NCBI GenBank assembly: GCA_022072455.1 | Contig: JAJVHY010000021.1 | Span: 1 to 64,000 of the forward strand | Direction of reading: 5' to 3' | From: Verrucomicrobiia bacterium | Lineage (GTDB): Bacteria > Verrucomicrobiota > Verrucomicrobiia > Palsa-1439 | DNA: 64,000 bases | Shown: positions 7,251-16,303 of the stretch, one piece after another | Position numbering within the stretch: position 1 is the first letter of the stretch | How the letters are laid out: the number at the start of each line of letters is the position of its first letter | Made by a program: the position numbers and the translations under genes | Notes under the pieces: model-generated | What the model was told of the DNA's origin: nothing | The model's database searches: none | The model's input: only the letters and a program-made list of their open reading frames with translations

Positions 7251-8735
7251 CTACTCGAAGACCAAGTTTTCCAAGTGGATCGGGATGGCATTCCACGCGG
7301 TACCACAGCCGTTGATGGCGGGATAGTCAATTTCAAAGACCACCGCACCTTTGGAGCTTAAGCCAACCAGTTTGGTGTAAACGAAGGGTCCCCCCATCGA
7401 GTAGGTAACCAGATAGTTTTTCGCCCGATCCTCATAGACGCTTGAGCAGTAGGGACTATTAATGGTTTGATTGCGGTCGTAGGTCCAAACCTCGCGCGCC
7501 GGTTTTTTGAGCGACTTGATCTTGTATTTCCGGGCGGCGCTGTAGGTGCGATTCGTGCCGGGCGGGGTGTGATTCAAACTGGTCGCGCCATTGTCGAACA
7601 ACAACAGCGAATTGTCTTTGGTGATCGAAACGGCATGCTGCCCAATCGGCGGCAGCGTATCTTTCCCGAGCGTCACCGCAAATTGCCGGAGTGACGGATA
7701 TTGATACCAAGCCTTGGAGGAGTCTCCGAGGATCCACTTGATCTCCTGGGTGTCATAGTCGAAGGCAATCACGAAATCTTCCCGACCGGACATGATGATG
7801 GTGTTGTCGGATTTCCGGTAGGTCGTGGCGTTGTTGTGGAACCAATCGTCAGGCTCGCGCACGAACGCACTCGGATCATCGCCGCCCGCAATCATCGCGT
7901 CCCGGATGATGTCCGCGACATTCCACACCTTCAAAACGTTGCCCAGCCGGTCAATTTCGATATTCACGCTCTCGATGGCGTTGGTCGTATCCACTTCCAA
8001 AATGATGCCAAACTTGCCGGGATCGTAGTTGTGATGACCAGTCGTGGTCACCCCGAGATTGGAATAATCGGCGATAAAACCAAATGCCCCATCCAGTTCA
8101 TTGCGTACCAGCCCGGTGCCGCTGGCCACATAAAACGCGTTGTCGTAGAAAATGGAGGAAAAGATCGCGATCCCGGCCGTGCCCACCCAGCGCACTTCGC
8201 CGTCCGTGTCCACAATGACCGGGGTGTTGGAGGACGCGTACTGCTTGAGCATGACAAAGTCATAGCTCAGATCTTTCGTTTGGAGCGAACGGGCTTGGAC
8301 AATCGTCGGATTGGTGTAAACCCCGGTCGGGTCGGCAAACGCGGCAGTTGGAATCGTGACGCTGGCGGTCTGGGCGGAGCCTTTGTTGAACAAATAGGTC
8401 AGTACCACGGTGTTGCTGTAATCCGCGTACAACCCGAATACCGGCAAATTGATCTGGCCGTTGGTCGTGTCAAAAAAGCCCCGACTCTGCAGGTAGGCGG
8501 TCGAGTAACTGGCGGAGACCGGCCGCGTGGCTGACCCCGGTTTCGGTTCAACCATGAATTCAATCCCGGCCAACGCACTTGCCTGACTGACGGTCAAGTC
8601 CAGTTGACTGATGAAAGGCGTCGGGCCGGCACTTTGCCCATTAATCGTGACAACGGCCGGGGCGGCAGCGTTTGTGGTGGCCGAAAATGTGAAGGTTAAA
8701 ACCGTCGCAATCAAACCAATAAGAAGTTGCTTCAT
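7251..8735 (-). CDS. Secreted arylsulfate sulfotransferase (AssT)-like protein
   Basis: A 494-residue protein with an N-terminal signal peptide (about residues 1-24), a beta-sandwich N-domain and a beta-propeller. The pattern matches AssT-type enzymes, which move a sulfuryl group between phenolic compounds in the periplasm. The catalytic residues line up with those known for E. coli AssT (His252, His356, Arg374, His436). Here they are H234/H235 in GHHNYD, H300 in DWFHNN, R318 in SGRED exactly 18 residues later as in AssT, and H367 in GQHAVS. It lacks the adjacent dsbL/dsbI genes known from E. coli. It is coupled by a 4-base overlap to a small secreted protein upstream. Confidence 0.75.
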   Translation of the reverse strand: MKQLLIGLIATVLTFTFSATTNAAAPAVVTINGQSAGPTPFISQLDLTVSQASALAGIEFMVEPKPGSATRPVSASYSTAYLQSRGFFDTTNGQINLPVFGLYADYSNTVVLTYLFNKGSAQTASVTIPTAAFADPTGVYTNPTIVQARSLQTKDLSYDFVMLKQYASSNTPVIVDTDGEVRWVGTAGIAIFSSIFYDNAFYVASGTGLVRNELDGAFGFIADYSNLGVTTTGHHNYDPGKFGIILEVDTTNAIESVNIEIDRLGNVLKVWNVADIIRDAMIAGGDDPSAFVREPDDWFHNNATTYRKSDNTIIMSGREDFVIAFDYDTQEIKWILGDSSKAWYQYPSLRQFAVTLGKDTLPPIGQHAVSITKDNSLLLFDNGATSLNHTPPGTNRTYSAARKYKIKSLKKPAREVWTYDRNQTINSPYCSSVYEDRAKNYLVTYSMGGPFVYTKLVGLSSKGAVVFEIDYPAINGCGTAWNAIPIHLENLVFE

Positions 8736-9295
8736 AGTGGACAGGCGATACTACGCCGGCACCGCAGTGTCAAGGCTTGACGGGATTTACTTTCTGACCT
8801 GGCGGTCAGCTTTTTGCTGGGCTTGCAAAGGTTTGCCCACATCCCAACCGTGCCCCGCCCCGCTCCCTCGCCGATGTAATCCACCACCACTTTCTTCCCA
8901 AACCAATAGAACTTACCGGGCTTGTTCGGTGACTGCTGCGCCGTACCGTAGTCAGTCTGCAAACTCTTGAACAGCGGTGTCGGGTCAACCCCGCCGGCCA
9001 CCGTCAACATCACGTTGGCCAGTTTCCCTTTGTAAAAACTATACTCGATACTCTTCAGTTTGACGCCCCCCTGCTCCAACGCGTCCGCTGGGCGTGCATA
9101 GAATTTCAGGTCACCCGAATCTTCGACCAAGGTCATGCCCGGGCACGCCGCCAATTCTTGCTCAAATTTCAAGTCACGAAATCCGTATTGCGAATCCAAA
9201 TACGCCAACGAGCCGGGTTTGACAGGGTCATTGTCCGCGGCCCCCAACTTGCCAATAACCAACAGCATCAGCGACAGAATAAGAAATGATTTCAT
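8732..9295 (-). CDS. Secreted hypothetical protein upstream of AssT-like gene
   Basis: A protein of about 187 residues with a signal peptide (MKSFLILSLMLLVIGKLGA). The mature part (GSLAYLDSQYGFRDLKFEQ onward) looks like a compact alpha/beta fold with a SIEYSFYKGKLANVML segment. I do not recognise the family. The ATG at 9295 has AAGGAG 7 bases upstream and is preferred to longer frames. The stop overlaps the start of the AssT-like gene by 4 bases, which implies coupling. The last 20 residues are basic and of unlike composition. Confidence 0.65.
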   Translation of the reverse strand: MKSFLILSLMLLVIGKLGAADNDPVKPGSLAYLDSQYGFRDLKFEQELAACPGMTLVEDSGDLKFYARPADALEQGGVKLKSIEYSFYKGKLANVMLTVAGGVDPTPLFKSLQTDYGTAQQSPNKPGKFYWFGKKVVVDYIGEGAGRGTVGMWANLCKPSKKLTARSESKSRQALTLRCRRSIACPL

Positions 9296-9461
9296 GGCGA
9301 CGGCTCCTTGTTGCCCGAATGCTAGAGCGACAAGCGCACCACCGCAAGACCTAACGGCGCAGCGGGCTCTGGGGTGTACGCCCCATTGCCGCACGGTCGG
9401 GCACGCCTTACCTTGCCGCAGAATATAGAAACAAACACCCAACCACGATGGAGGTCTGTCT

Positions 9462-9563
9462 ATGGAAACCAAAATTAGAAAACCAGCACCGCGCGCCGCT
9501 TATCTGGCGCTGGTCGTTGCGTTTGCAGGAATGATCCTTTGGGCGTTCCTGAAAATGGCCTGA
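9462..9563 (+). CDS. 33-residue single-span membrane micro-protein
   Basis: A very small reading frame with a perfect ribosome-binding site, GGAGGT at 9450-9455, six bases before the ATG. The product has a basic start (METKIRKPAPR), one hydrophobic span (YLALVVAFAGMILWAFL) and a KMA end, the usual shape of a bacterial inner-membrane micro-protein. It lies divergently from the secreted protein at 9295. No family is recognised. Confidence 0.5.
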   Translation: METKIRKPAPRAAYLALVVAFAGMILWAFLKMA

Positions 9564-9633
9564 TCGCTCCCGCGCCGGGAACCTGTTCGATCAAGGATTT
9601 GAACAATTCGGGCGCGGTGCGGTCAATAGTGAT

Positions 9634-9730
9634 GGATTCGGTTGCTAGCGCCCCACGGTGGGTGACTTGCTTCTCCTAGCCTCACCTGACCTCACCCAGG
9701 TAGTCACCGCCAACGCGAGCAACCGAATCC
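9634..9730. other. Long structured inverted repeat (possible ncRNA or MITE)
   Basis: GGATTCGGTTGCT (9634-9646) and AGCAACCGAATCC (9718-9730) are perfect 13-base complements. Inside them GGTGACT (9661-9667) pairs with AGTCACC (9702-9708). The result is a nested stem about 97 bases long with internal loops. No gene covers it. Confidence 0.55.
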
Positions 9731-9739
9731 GCCTTTCGC

Positions 9740-10021
9740 TCACGCAATGCCGGCGACCGCCACGGCGGTGGTCGCAATAGTTCCCGACACCAAGTACCGC
9801 ACCGAATACGTGAAACCGGAACAACTATTGACCATCAGTTGATAACCGACCGAATCGCCGCGCAACAGGCACGGCTGTCCCACCGCCACGCGGACCGGCG
9901 CGACAAACGAAAACGGTTGGCCAACGGGTTGATCCGCCAAAATGGATTCCGCCGGGATGCGGATGTCTTCCACGGGATACGTCGCGCTCTGAAGGCTGAG
10001 TCGGTAGTTCATAATATTCAC
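9740..10021 (-). CDS. Hypothetical protein
   Basis: A 93-residue protein of believable composition (SATYPVEDIRIPAESILADQ, PFSFVAPVRVAVGQPC) ending in a hydrophobic C-terminal segment (VSGTIATTAVAVAGIA). It has no ribosome-binding site and no recognised family. It could be a real small beta-rich protein or a chance frame. Confidence 0.4.
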   Translation of the reverse strand: MNIMNYRLSLQSATYPVEDIRIPAESILADQPVGQPFSFVAPVRVAVGQPCLLRGDSVGYQLMVNSCSGFTYSVRYLVSGTIATTAVAVAGIA

Positions 10022-10207
10022 CGAGCGAGAACGGCGTCAGGCCACTACAACCTGCCGCCGTTCCGCATTCCCCTCACCGAAATCGTTCTGCATAGGGAAT
10101 GCATTCGATGTCGTGCTGGAATCACAATCGGGAGAAGTGTGTAATTTGCCCGTGGGGAAACTACCTATAGAAACTGCCAGAGCTGGCACCCGCGCCCGCG
10201 CGTCAGG
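10022..10207. other. Intergenic, nothing recognised
   Basis: 186 bases between two minus-strand genes. I see no conserved element, clear hairpin or terminator. Confidence 0.5.
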
Positions 10208-10861
10208 CTATGCCGCCCGCAGGTATTTCTCCAACTCCCCACTCAAGACCGCGCCAACACAATCCGCGACAACTTGGTTACCGCGTGCCGTAAGATGGAC
10301 GCCGTCGGGCAGGATGACGGCGGCCGGACCGGCGAGCGTCATTTCTGCGCGCACCGCATTGTCAACATCAGCCAACGGGAGGGCGTGCTCCCGCGCGAAT
10401 TGCCGGGTGAGTTGCCGGTACTTTTCCATAGAAGCGTCCGGCCCGCCGTTCTGCCGGATGAATTCGTGATCCCGGAATTGATTCCACTCATCCACGAGCG
10501 GCGGGAAAGTCAGCGGAATCACCCGGCCGTTGCACCGCTGCGTCACTTGAATCCGGATCTGGTTCAAGTTCGCGATGAACTCGGCGAAGTCCACGTGCCG
10601 GTCCGGCTCATAAGTGGAGTCATTGCCGAATTCAAAGAGCACAAAGTGCGGGGCGTGCCGGAGAACATCCGACTCGATCCGCCGCAACCCTTCGCGCGAA
10701 GTGTTTCCGCCCACCCCGGCATTAATCACTTCGATAACGCAATCCGGAAACCGTTCTTGGAGCATTTGCCACAGGATGGTCGGCCAACGGGCCGCGGGAG
10801 TTTGTTCACCGGCAGCGGTAATCGAATCGCCAAACGCGACAATGGTAATGGGCGGTTTCAT
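10208..10861 (-). CDS. SGNH/GDSL hydrolase
   Basis: A 217-residue cytoplasmic-looking SGNH hydrolase. GDSIT near residue 10 carries the nucleophile serine, GVGGNTSREG the oxyanion glycine, and FEFGNDS the asparagine block. DGVHLTARGN near the C-terminus holds the Asp-x-x-His pair. It resembles the lysophospholipase L1 / carbohydrate-esterase type. I use the ATG at 10861; a TTG at 10873 would add four residues. It appears to be a single-gene unit. Confidence 0.85.
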   Translation of the reverse strand: MKPPITIVAFGDSITAAGEQTPAARWPTILWQMLQERFPDCVIEVINAGVGGNTSREGLRRIESDVLRHAPHFVLFEFGNDSTYEPDRHVDFAEFIANLNQIRIQVTQRCNGRVIPLTFPPLVDEWNQFRDHEFIRQNGGPDASMEKYRQLTRQFAREHALPLADVDNAVRAEMTLAGPAAVILPDGVHLTARGNQVVADCVGAVLSGELEKYLRAA

Positions 10862-11172
10862 TAGCGAGCGCAATACCAGAGATTACCGGCTTCGTCAATT
10901 TGGCGGCACCGGCTTTCCCGCCGGCGTTACCGAAAGAAGGGCCTGTCCATCTTGGGACCGGCCCATTCCTTCTTTTGCCTCGCGAGCCAGCGTTATTTGG
11001 TGAGGTTGGCGCTGGGGAATGCCATGGTGAGATGAGCTGACCGTGCGAGCTATGCTGGGACGTTAGGCGCGATCACCCGCCCGCGCTATAGGGTCTTCAC
11101 CCTATTGTGAAGGGGCGACTCGACCCGTAGCTTGCCCCACATTCACACCAGCCGAACCGGAATCGTTGCACT
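10862..11172. other. Divergent intergenic region
   Basis: 311 bases between divergent genes. An imperfect hairpin lies near 10930-10976 (AAAGAAGGGCC against GGCCCATTCCTTCTTT). No promoter is clear enough to call. Confidence 0.5.
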
Positions 11173-11496
11173 ATGAAAATATTCAACCTCATCACCCTCG
11201 GCCTGGGTCTCGCGCTGCTCCCCTGGCCTGCCAGCACCAACGCCCAGACCGGTGCGGCCAAAACGCACAGCGGCGTGATCCGCTCGCTGAAACTGAAATC
11301 CCGGATGCTGACCGTCGAAAGCTCCACGGAAAAGTTGACGTTTACCGTCCCCACCGATGCCGCGATCGTTGTCAAAGACAAACCCCGCGGCGCCGATCTC
11401 AACGACCTCACGGTCGGAAACACCGTCGAAATCAAATTCACGACCGGTGAAGCCAGCCTCATCGCTCACCGCATCGCCATCCTCGGCTTGGAATAA
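11173..11496 (+). CDS. Small secreted DUF5666-like protein
   Basis: A 107-residue protein with a signal peptide ending near ASTNAQ (residues 21-26). A short all-beta domain follows (SGVIRSLKLKSRMLTVESS ... LTVGNTVEIKFTTGEASL), with the spacing of strands seen in OB-like DUF5666 / copper-binding-like periplasmic proteins. The family assignment is tentative. It sits 15 bases upstream of the dodecin gene, so the two could share a transcript. Confidence 0.6.
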   Translation: MKIFNLITLGLGLALLPWPASTNAQTGAAKTHSGVIRSLKLKSRMLTVESSTEKLTFTVPTDAAIVVKDKPRGADLNDLTVGNTVEIKFTTGEASLIAHRIAILGLE

Positions 11497-11511
11497 CCTC
11501 CCGGAGCACCC

Positions 11512-11721
11512 ATGAAAAATCCCGTCTATAAACTCATCGAACTCACCGGCACCTCCCCCACGTCCATCGAGGACGCCGTGAGCAACGTCCTCAAACGCGC
11601 CCACAAAACCATCAAGAACCTGAGTTGGTTCCAAGTGGTGGAAACGCGCGGCAGCCTCAGCAAGGGCCAAGTCCACCACTGGCAAGTGACCATCAAAGTC
11701 GGCTTCGCCGTGGCCGACTGA
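11512..11721 (+). CDS. Dodecin (flavin-binding)
   Basis: A 69-residue protein matching the dodecin family along its whole length: VYKLIELTGTSPTSIEDAV, then a helix with KRAHKTIKNLSWFQVVETRG including the flavin-sandwiching Trp, then a final strand HHWQVTIKVGF. Dodecins form hollow dodecamers that store or buffer flavins. The GGAG site 6 bases before the ATG is well placed. Confidence 0.93.
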   Translation: MKNPVYKLIELTGTSPTSIEDAVSNVLKRAHKTIKNLSWFQVVETRGSLSKGQVHHWQVTIKVGFAVAD

Positions 11722-11768
11722 GCGGACATCCAGTTGCCAGCGCCGGCGGCACCTGCTAAGAACGCGCG

Positions 11769-12269
11769 GTGCAAAAAGTCACCATTCACACCGACGGCGG
11801 CTGTTCCGGCAATCCCGGCCCCGGCGGCTGGGCCGTCGTCTTGCGCCACGGCGACCAAGTCCGCGAACTCAGCGGCGGCGAACCGGCCACGACCAACAAC
11901 CGCATGGAACTCCGCGCCGCCATCGAGGGCTTCCGCGCGTTACCGGCACCGCACATGGTGGAAATCTTTACCGACTCCGTCTACGTGAAAGACGGCATCA
12001 CCAAATGGCTGACCCGCTGGAAACGCAATGGCTGGATCACCACCGCCCGGCAACCGGTCAAGAACGCCGATCTCTGGCGTGAGTTGGACGCCGTGACCGC
12101 CCCCCATCGGATCGAATGGCGCTGGCTGAAAGGCCATGCCGGCCATCCCGACAACGAACGCTGCGATGAACTCGCCCGCGCTCAAATCGCCGCGCTGCGT
12201 GAACGCCCCGCCCCCGCCCCTGTCAAATCGCTGCCGACACTACCGATTCAAGCCGAACTGCTGTTGTAA
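11769..12269 (+). CDS. rnhA: Ribonuclease HI
   Basis: Degrades the RNA strand of RNA-DNA hybrids. The 166-residue protein has all active-site residues one position before the E. coli numbering: D9 in HTDGG, E47 in RMELRA, D69 in FTDSVYV, H123 in KGHAGH and D133 in RCDELA. The Trp-rich basic handle ([11 protein letters not shown]) is present. It starts with GTG at 11769. A proline-rich C-terminal tail of about 20 residues is extra compared with E. coli. Confidence 0.95.
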   Translation: MQKVTIHTDGGCSGNPGPGGWAVVLRHGDQVRELSGGEPATTNNRMELRAAIEGFRALPAPHMVEIFTDSVYVKDGITKWLTRWKRNGWITTARQPVKNADLWRELDAVTAPHRIEWRWLKGHAGHPDNERCDELARAQIAALRERPAPAPVKSLPTLPIQAELLL

Positions 12270-12330
12270 CAATTCCCGGCACGATTGCATTCCGGCGGCG
12301 AAACCGGTATTGCTTCGCGCAGGACGCGGG

Positions 12331-13581
12331 ATGGAAGCAAGTACCTCACAATATCTGACGCACGTCCGCCACAAGCTGAACTGGCTCGTGTTCCTCGAAC
12401 ACAGCGGCACCCGCGCATTGCTCGTCCCCCTGCTCGTCGCCGCGCCGACTGTGACATTTCATCTCTTCCTGCGCCGGCCGTTTCCGGTAACGGCGACACT
12501 CCTGACCGGTGCGGTGGCTGTGCTGGCTTGGGCGGCGTGGCAAACCTGGCAACGCCGGTACCAACCAGCCGAAGTCCGCGCGTTCGTGGACTCGTGGGTC
12601 GGCGGCAAAGGCGACGTGTTGATGGAACACGGACCGGCCACCGGCCCGGTACCGGCCACTCGCTGGCGTTGGGCCGCGACGCGCGCCGCACTCACGGCGT
12701 GCGCGACGTTCTTTGTCTTTCAGGTGCCGGTATTGGAATCGCCCTTACCGGCGCCGTTGGTGACACACTCCACCCGCCGGTTGGAAGAGAAACTCGAGGA
12801 ACTCGACAAACTCGCGTTGTTGCCGGAATCCAAAAAGGAAGAATTGGAAGCGGCGTTACAGGAATTCCAAGAGGCAACCCAGAAAATGTCCACCGAGGAA
12901 TTCTGGCACGCCAACGACAAGTTCAACGAGAAACTCGACCAAGCGCTCGCGGAATCACAGTCCACCCTGACGCACGCTGCCGCCGCACTCCACAATCTCA
13001 ACGCAGCGGACGCGGCTGACCTGACAGCACTCGCACAAGCCTTGCCGGAACTTCTCAAGGACTTGCCCGAAGCCGCCGCCGCCGCGCAGGCCGGCAACTT
13101 GGCGGAACTGGCCAAAGCCCTCCAACAGTTGCCGGCGGAGGAATTAGAAAAACTGGCCCGGCAACTCGAACAACTCGCCGCGCAAGCGCAACAACTCCGC
13201 CCCGACGCGGAGCCGGGCGGACTGGCGGAAGCATTGGCCAAACAAATGGCCGAGCAAGGTTTCCAAGAAACTGCCGGCGACGAGGGTGGCCGCGGTGGCG
13301 TGGACAGGGGACCGGGGACGAATAACCGGTTGTTCGGCAACGAATCACCGGAACTTCAGGCGGCCATGAACAACGCGCTCTTACCGGCAGTCAAAGCGAA
13401 TGATCCTGGCGTGGTGCTCGAACAAACCGACAAACCCGCCGCTCCGAAACCCGCCACCGACCAATGGGGCCGGCCGGTTTCGAGCGGCGCCGCCGGCATC
13501 GGGACCGAACACACAACCTCCGAACCCCCAACCGTCGCGCCGCGGTACCGCCCCGCGGTCGGCCGCTACTTCTCCAAATAA
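12331..13581 (+). CDS. Membrane-anchored coiled-coil protein, first gene of MoxR/vWA operon
   Basis: A 416-residue protein of unknown function. Two or three hydrophobic segments lie in the first 125 residues (LLVPLLVAAPTVTFHLFL, ATLLTGAVAVLAWAAW, and one near 110). They are followed by a long Glu/Leu/Ala/Gln-rich coiled coil (about 140-310) and a low-complexity tail. The layout resembles DUF4175-type proteins found upstream of MoxR operons; this likeness is tentative. I use the ATG at 12331 because the longer frame overlaps RNase HI. It ends one base before the MoxR ATG, so it probably belongs to the same transcript. Confidence 0.7.
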   Translation: MEASTSQYLTHVRHKLNWLVFLEHSGTRALLVPLLVAAPTVTFHLFLRRPFPVTATLLTGAVAVLAWAAWQTWQRRYQPAEVRAFVDSWVGGKGDVLMEHGPATGPVPATRWRWAATRAALTACATFFVFQVPVLESPLPAPLVTHSTRRLEEKLEELDKLALLPESKKEELEAALQEFQEATQKMSTEEFWHANDKFNEKLDQALAESQSTLTHAAAALHNLNAADAADLTALAQALPELLKDLPEAAAAAQAGNLAELAKALQQLPAEELEKLARQLEQLAAQAQQLRPDAEPGGLAEALAKQMAEQGFQETAGDEGGRGGVDRGPGTNNRLFGNESPELQAAMNNALLPAVKANDPGVVLEQTDKPAAPKPATDQWGRPVSSGAAGIGTEHTTSEPPTVAPRYRPAVGRYFSK

Positions 13582-13582
13582 T

Positions 13583-14620
13583 ATGACCACCCCCACCCTC
13601 CTGACTGCCGAGCAAATCGCGCCCGCCCAGCAACGCTTGCGCGCACTCATCGAGCAATTGGACAAGATCATCTTTGGCCGGACCGAGGCGACCACGGCGG
13701 TGACGGTGGCGTTGATTTGCCGGGGCCATGTGTTGTTCGAGGGATTGCCGGGATTGGGGAAGACGGAATTGGTGCGCGGCCTGGCGCAGTTGCTCGACTT
13801 GTCCTTTCGGCGAATTCAGTTCACGCCGGACTTGATGCCCTCCGACATCACCGGCAGTTCGATGTTGGAGGAACGCGATGGACAACGCCGGCTGGTCTTC
13901 CAACGCGGGCCGGTCTTTGCGGCAATCCTGCTCGCGGACGAAATCAACCGCGCGTCGCCCAAAACGCAGTCGGCGTTGCTCGAAGCGATGCAGGAGCGGA
14001 CAGTGACAGTGCTGGGCGAGACGCATCGGTTGCCGGAACCGTTCGTGGTGTTGGCGACGCAGAACCCGATTGATCTCGAGGGCACGTTCCCGTTGCCGGA
14101 GGCGCAAGTGGACCGGTTCTTGTTCAAGGTGCTCATCGGCGCGGCGCCGGTCGAGGTGCTGGAGCGGGTGTTGGCGGAACGACCAACCGGTACGCCGCCG
14201 GCCATCACGCCGGTCATGTCGTTGGTGCAGTTGGCGGATTTGATCGCGCTGGTGCCGCGCGTGGTGTTGCCGCGCGCTGTGGCGAATTACATTTCCCGGC
14301 TCGTCACAGCGACGCAGCCGACCGCGGAGTCGGCCCCGGCAATGGTGAAAGAGACGGTGCGTTTCGGCGCGAGTCCGCGCGCGGCGATTGGGTTGGGGCT
14401 GGCGGCGCGCGCGTTCGCGTTGCTGGACGGCCGGCCGCAATGTGGATTCACGGATGTCCGCCACGCGGCCCCACTGGTGTTGCGCCACCGGATTTTGCTG
14501 CAACATTCGGCGCGCATCGAAGGCGTGACTTCGGAAACGGTGATCGCGGAGTTGTTGGCCAAGGTCAGTGAAGTGGGCCGGCCATTGCCGGAATTGGCCG
14601 TCATGGAGAAATCGTCTTGA
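13583..14620 (+). CDS. MoxR family AAA+ ATPase
   Basis: A 345-residue AAA+ chaperone-like ATPase. GLPGLGKTE near residue 55 is the Walker A motif, ILLADEIN near 117 Walker B and ATQNP near 157 sensor 1. The C-terminal lid domain is present. MoxR proteins work with vWA-domain partners to mature or assemble other proteins, often in the cell envelope. The genes that follow encode such partners (DUF58, BatA-like and tandem-vWA proteins). The gene is one base downstream of the coiled-coil gene, and its stop overlaps the TTG start of the next gene. Confidence 0.95.
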   Translation: MTTPTLLTAEQIAPAQQRLRALIEQLDKIIFGRTEATTAVTVALICRGHVLFEGLPGLGKTELVRGLAQLLDLSFRRIQFTPDLMPSDITGSSMLEERDGQRRLVFQRGPVFAAILLADEINRASPKTQSALLEAMQERTVTVLGETHRLPEPFVVLATQNPIDLEGTFPLPEAQVDRFLFKVLIGAAPVEVLERVLAERPTGTPPAITPVMSLVQLADLIALVPRVVLPRAVANYISRLVTATQPTAESAPAMVKETVRFGASPRAAIGLGLAARAFALLDGRPQCGFTDVRHAAPLVLRHRILLQHSARIEGVTSETVIAELLAKVSEVGRPLPELAVMEKSS

Positions 14621-16302
14621 GGAACTTTTGGTTGCTGTTGCTGTTGATCACGCCGGCTTGGGCGGTGGATTACAATGGTGTGAGTTTCTCTGTTGAACCG
14701 GCCTGGAGTGTGAGCGTACTGCAAGGCACCATTCAACCGGTCCGGTATCAGTTGGAAAATCGCGGCCCCGCCCAATCGATTCAGGTGGTTTTCAACCAGA
14801 ACGGCGGCGTCCAAGTCACGCGCACCCACCGGCTCGACTCCGGCGAGCGCGTGACTGGTTGGTTTTACGTGCCGATGGCGAAAGGGTCGTGGAACAACTA
14901 CGGCCAAGTCTATTTCCGCGCGTCGAAATCCGGCGCACTACCCCGCGAGCGTTGGCAGGGGGTTTCGTTCGGGATGAACTACAATTTCGACCAGAAGAAC
15001 ATCCCGCGTTTGTTGCTCGTGGGCCAGCAATTCGACCTGACCGGTTTGCAGGACGCGGTCGAAGCGCGCGTCGGGTCATCCGGCCGCGGCAATTCACAAG
15101 GCGCATTCGCTCGCGTTGGCGCGACAGCCGTCCCACCCTCGTGGCTGGGGTTGGCTGGCCTCAGCGCGGTCTGGCTCGAGCAGTCCGCCGCAGAACAACT
15201 CAGTCCCGACAGTAAAAACGCGCTCGCCGATTACGTCGCGAGCGGCGGCACCCTGCTGCTCATCTCGGCCGATACCGCGTGGTGCAGCCAATGGTGGGGT
15301 AACCGCGGCACGTTGGCCAATGGCGATCCCGGCATCGAGATCACGTATGGTTTGGGCACGATCAAACAACTCCCCCGGTCGCCGACTGGTGCCGCTGCCT
15401 GGGAGCGATGGTTGGCGGAATTGAATCGGCCAGCCGGCTTGGTGGCGGCGCAAGATTTGGCCGAGCAATTTTTGGCGCGACCGGATTTTCCACGCGTGTC
15501 GTACATGGCGTTGTGGTGGTTGATGGCGGCGTTCGCGATTATTGTCGGGCCGGTCAACTACGGCGTCTTGCGGAAACGCGGCCGGTTGCCGTGGTTCATC
15601 ATCACTGCGCCGGCCATCTCGATTGCGTTTGGATTAATTCTGTTGCTGTTCTTTGTGGGAGTCGAGGGCCGGCAAGCGAAAGCGGTGGTCGGCGGCCTGA
15701 CGTATCTTTTCCAACGCGATCATCAAGCCGTCACCTGCCAACGCCTGAGCGTGTATGCGACTTCGTCGCTGCCGTTGCAGTATCCGAGCGGCACGTTGGT
15801 CTGGGACAAATTCGGCAAGGAATTCGGGAACGACTTCAACCCCGCGTATGGCCGGCGGCAGCTGATGCAGGATACCGGGGCGTCCATTGATTGCACGACC
15901 GGCTGGCAGTTGGGCGAAGGTTACTTGCCGCCGCGATTGCTTCGGGCGTTCGGGAGTTTGCAGCCGCGCACGGAACGCGGCCGGGCGCTGGTGGAATTAC
16001 GCGGCGACCAATGGCATGTGCAAAATGGTCTGGGCGTGAATCTGAGGGGTTTTCTCTACCGCGACACCAGTGGTAAGTTGTTCTCGACGGGCACCGTCCG
16101 CAACGGCGAAACCGCCCGGCTCGAACCGTTTCGCGGTTCACTTCACGAGTGGCACGTTGCGAATGATGCCTGGTGGACCCTTGGGTCACATCCCACAACG
16201 AACGCCTACATCGCGGTAACAAATGAACCGTTCGGGTTTGAGAAACCGCATCCGCGCCTGACTGTGAAACCAACGCCGCACACCATCTTCGGATTCCTGT
16301 GA
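14617..16302 (+). CDS. Secreted/membrane protein of the MoxR operon
   Basis: A 561-residue protein starting with TTG. The start overlaps the MoxR stop by 4 bases and has GGAG about 9 bases upstream. It has a signal peptide (MRNFWLLLLLITPAWA) and a beta-rich periplasmic N-domain. A flavodoxin/GATase-like segment follows (ADYVASGGTLLLISAD near residue 210), then two close transmembrane helices around residues 290-350, with GPVNYGVLRKRGRLPW between them, and a C-terminal beta domain. This layout recurs in uncharacterised envelope proteins next to MoxR/vWA genes. Function unknown. Confidence 0.75.
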   Translation: MRNFWLLLLLITPAWAVDYNGVSFSVEPAWSVSVLQGTIQPVRYQLENRGPAQSIQVVFNQNGGVQVTRTHRLDSGERVTGWFYVPMAKGSWNNYGQVYFRASKSGALPRERWQGVSFGMNYNFDQKNIPRLLLVGQQFDLTGLQDAVEARVGSSGRGNSQGAFARVGATAVPPSWLGLAGLSAVWLEQSAAEQLSPDSKNALADYVASGGTLLLISADTAWCSQWWGNRGTLANGDPGIEITYGLGTIKQLPRSPTGAAAWERWLAELNRPAGLVAAQDLAEQFLARPDFPRVSYMALWWLMAAFAIIVGPVNYGVLRKRGRLPWFIITAPAISIAFGLILLLFFVGVEGRQAKAVVGGLTYLFQRDHQAVTCQRLSVYATSSLPLQYPSGTLVWDKFGKEFGNDFNPAYGRRQLMQDTGASIDCTTGWQLGEGYLPPRLLRAFGSLQPRTERGRALVELRGDQWHVQNGLGVNLRGFLYRDTSGKLFSTGTVRNGETARLEPFRGSLHEWHVANDAWWTLGSHPTTNAYIAVTNEPFGFEKPHPRLTVKPTPHTIFGFL

Positions 16303-16303
16303 C

